Of a stretch of DNA of 46,680 nucleotides, positions 46,446 to 46,680 are shown piece by piece. The position numbers and the translations under genes were made by a program. A model generated the notes under the pieces. That model saw only the letters and a list, made by a program, of their open reading frames with translations, made no database searches and had not been told where the DNA came from. The first letter of the stretch is position 1. The number at the start of each line of letters is the position of its first letter. Location: positions 1-46,680 of the forward strand of contig JAKAMI010000005.1 of the NCBI GenBank assembly GCA_021812945.1, given 5' to 3'. This DNA comes from a bacterium (GTDB lineage: Bacteria; Patescibacteriota; UBA1384; XYA2-FULL-43-10; JAKAMI01).

Positions 46446-46680
46446 TTAGTTGAACTTAATGTTGGTATGAGGGTGTTTTTCGTCTTTATATAAATACAGA
46501 TTCTTCAGATAGAGATTCTGGAGTTTGTTTTTAGGAAGCATACCCTTGACGGCGTTGAAGATGATCCTGTCGGCGTGAGTAGCCCGAAGATCCGACAAAG
46601 TCGCAGTTTTGATGCCCCCGTGAAAACCACTATGGTGATAATATCGTTTCGCCTCTTCTTTTTTACCGGTTACCTTAACC
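46446..46680 (-). CDS. rplM: 50S ribosomal protein L13 (C-terminal part)
   Basis: The frame is open to the window edge and gives the last 77 residues of L13: KRYYHHSGFHGGIKTAT, RIIFNAVKGMLPKNKLQ, and the end HPHTNIKFN. L13 is an early 23S-assembly protein. The N-terminus lies beyond the window. Confidence 0.93.
   Translation of the reverse strand, partial: VKVTGKKEEAKRYYHHSGFHGGIKTATLSDLRATHADRIIFNAVKGMLPKNKLQNLYLKNLYLYKDEKHPHTNIKFN

Overview
The window looks like a piece of a small bacterial genome of the Candidate Phyla Radiation (Patescibacteria). This is an inference from gene content, not from a 16S sequence. It carries single copies of core information genes (ribosomal proteins S1, S6, S9, S18, S20, L13 and L32; LeuRS, AspRS and PheRS; EF-P, NusB, RNase III, RbfA, GroESL, SSB). 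Several are slimmed down or rearranged: PolA is split with no proofreading domain, AspRS lacks the GAD domain, and PheS lacks its N-terminal coiled coil. Genes are short and closely packed, and there is almost no biosynthetic metabolism. TGA is a normal stop (leuS, efp, the 67-codon orphan), so the UGA=Gly code of Gracilibacteria/SR1 does not apply.

Layout. 1-1000 (minus): partial DMT-type transporter, small membrane peptide, ferredoxin, an odd tRNA-like gene and tRNA-Leu(UAA). 1066-3896 (minus): DHH phosphoesterase, degenerate MBL-fold protein, ribosomal protein S1. 4129-7535 (minus): six tRNAs (Val, Leu-GAG, Phe, Leu-CAG, Cys, Gly) interleaved with two small membrane proteins, SecG and a membrane-anchored solute-binding protein. 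7910-19039: a small membrane protein and S20 (plus); ComM-like ATPase, second DHH protein, signal peptidase I, DUF2207 protein, HolA, a 67-codon orphan and the two halves of PolA (minus). 19209-26704 (plus): P2-type cation ATPase, YchF, S6-S18-SSB, EF-P, PRC-barrel protein. 26903-28931 (minus): groES-groEL behind a palindrome-rich promoter. 29229-36296 (plus): serine hydrolase, secreted helical protein, LeuRS with a Nudix insertion, DUF177-L32, NusB, RNase III. 36317-46680 (minus): D,D-carboxypeptidase, RluB-type pseudouridine synthase, AspRS, PheT, a frameshifted TIM-barrel gene, PheS, a membrane protein, RbfA, a MacB-like ABC exporter, S9 and the C-terminal part of L13.

Three signals go beyond routine annotation. 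First, dispersed palindromic repeats fill most intergenic gaps and also sit in frame inside essential genes (both polA halves, rpsF, leuS, probably ychF). Second, several genes have a -10 box, usually an extended TGn -10, placed 6-8 nt before the start codon with no Shine-Dalgarno sequence. This implies leaderless mRNAs for leuS, polA-exo, the DUF177 gene, the PRC-barrel gene, a membrane protein gene and a micro-ORF overlapping ychF. Third, LeuRS carries a complete Nudix box inside its editing domain.

Other points are a possible -1 frameshift in the TIM-barrel gene, a long dsRNA-like hairpin just before rnc (candidate RNase III autoregulation), and a tRNA-like gene with a collapsed anticodon loop. 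All motif and structure calls were made by eye from the sequence; no database search was run.
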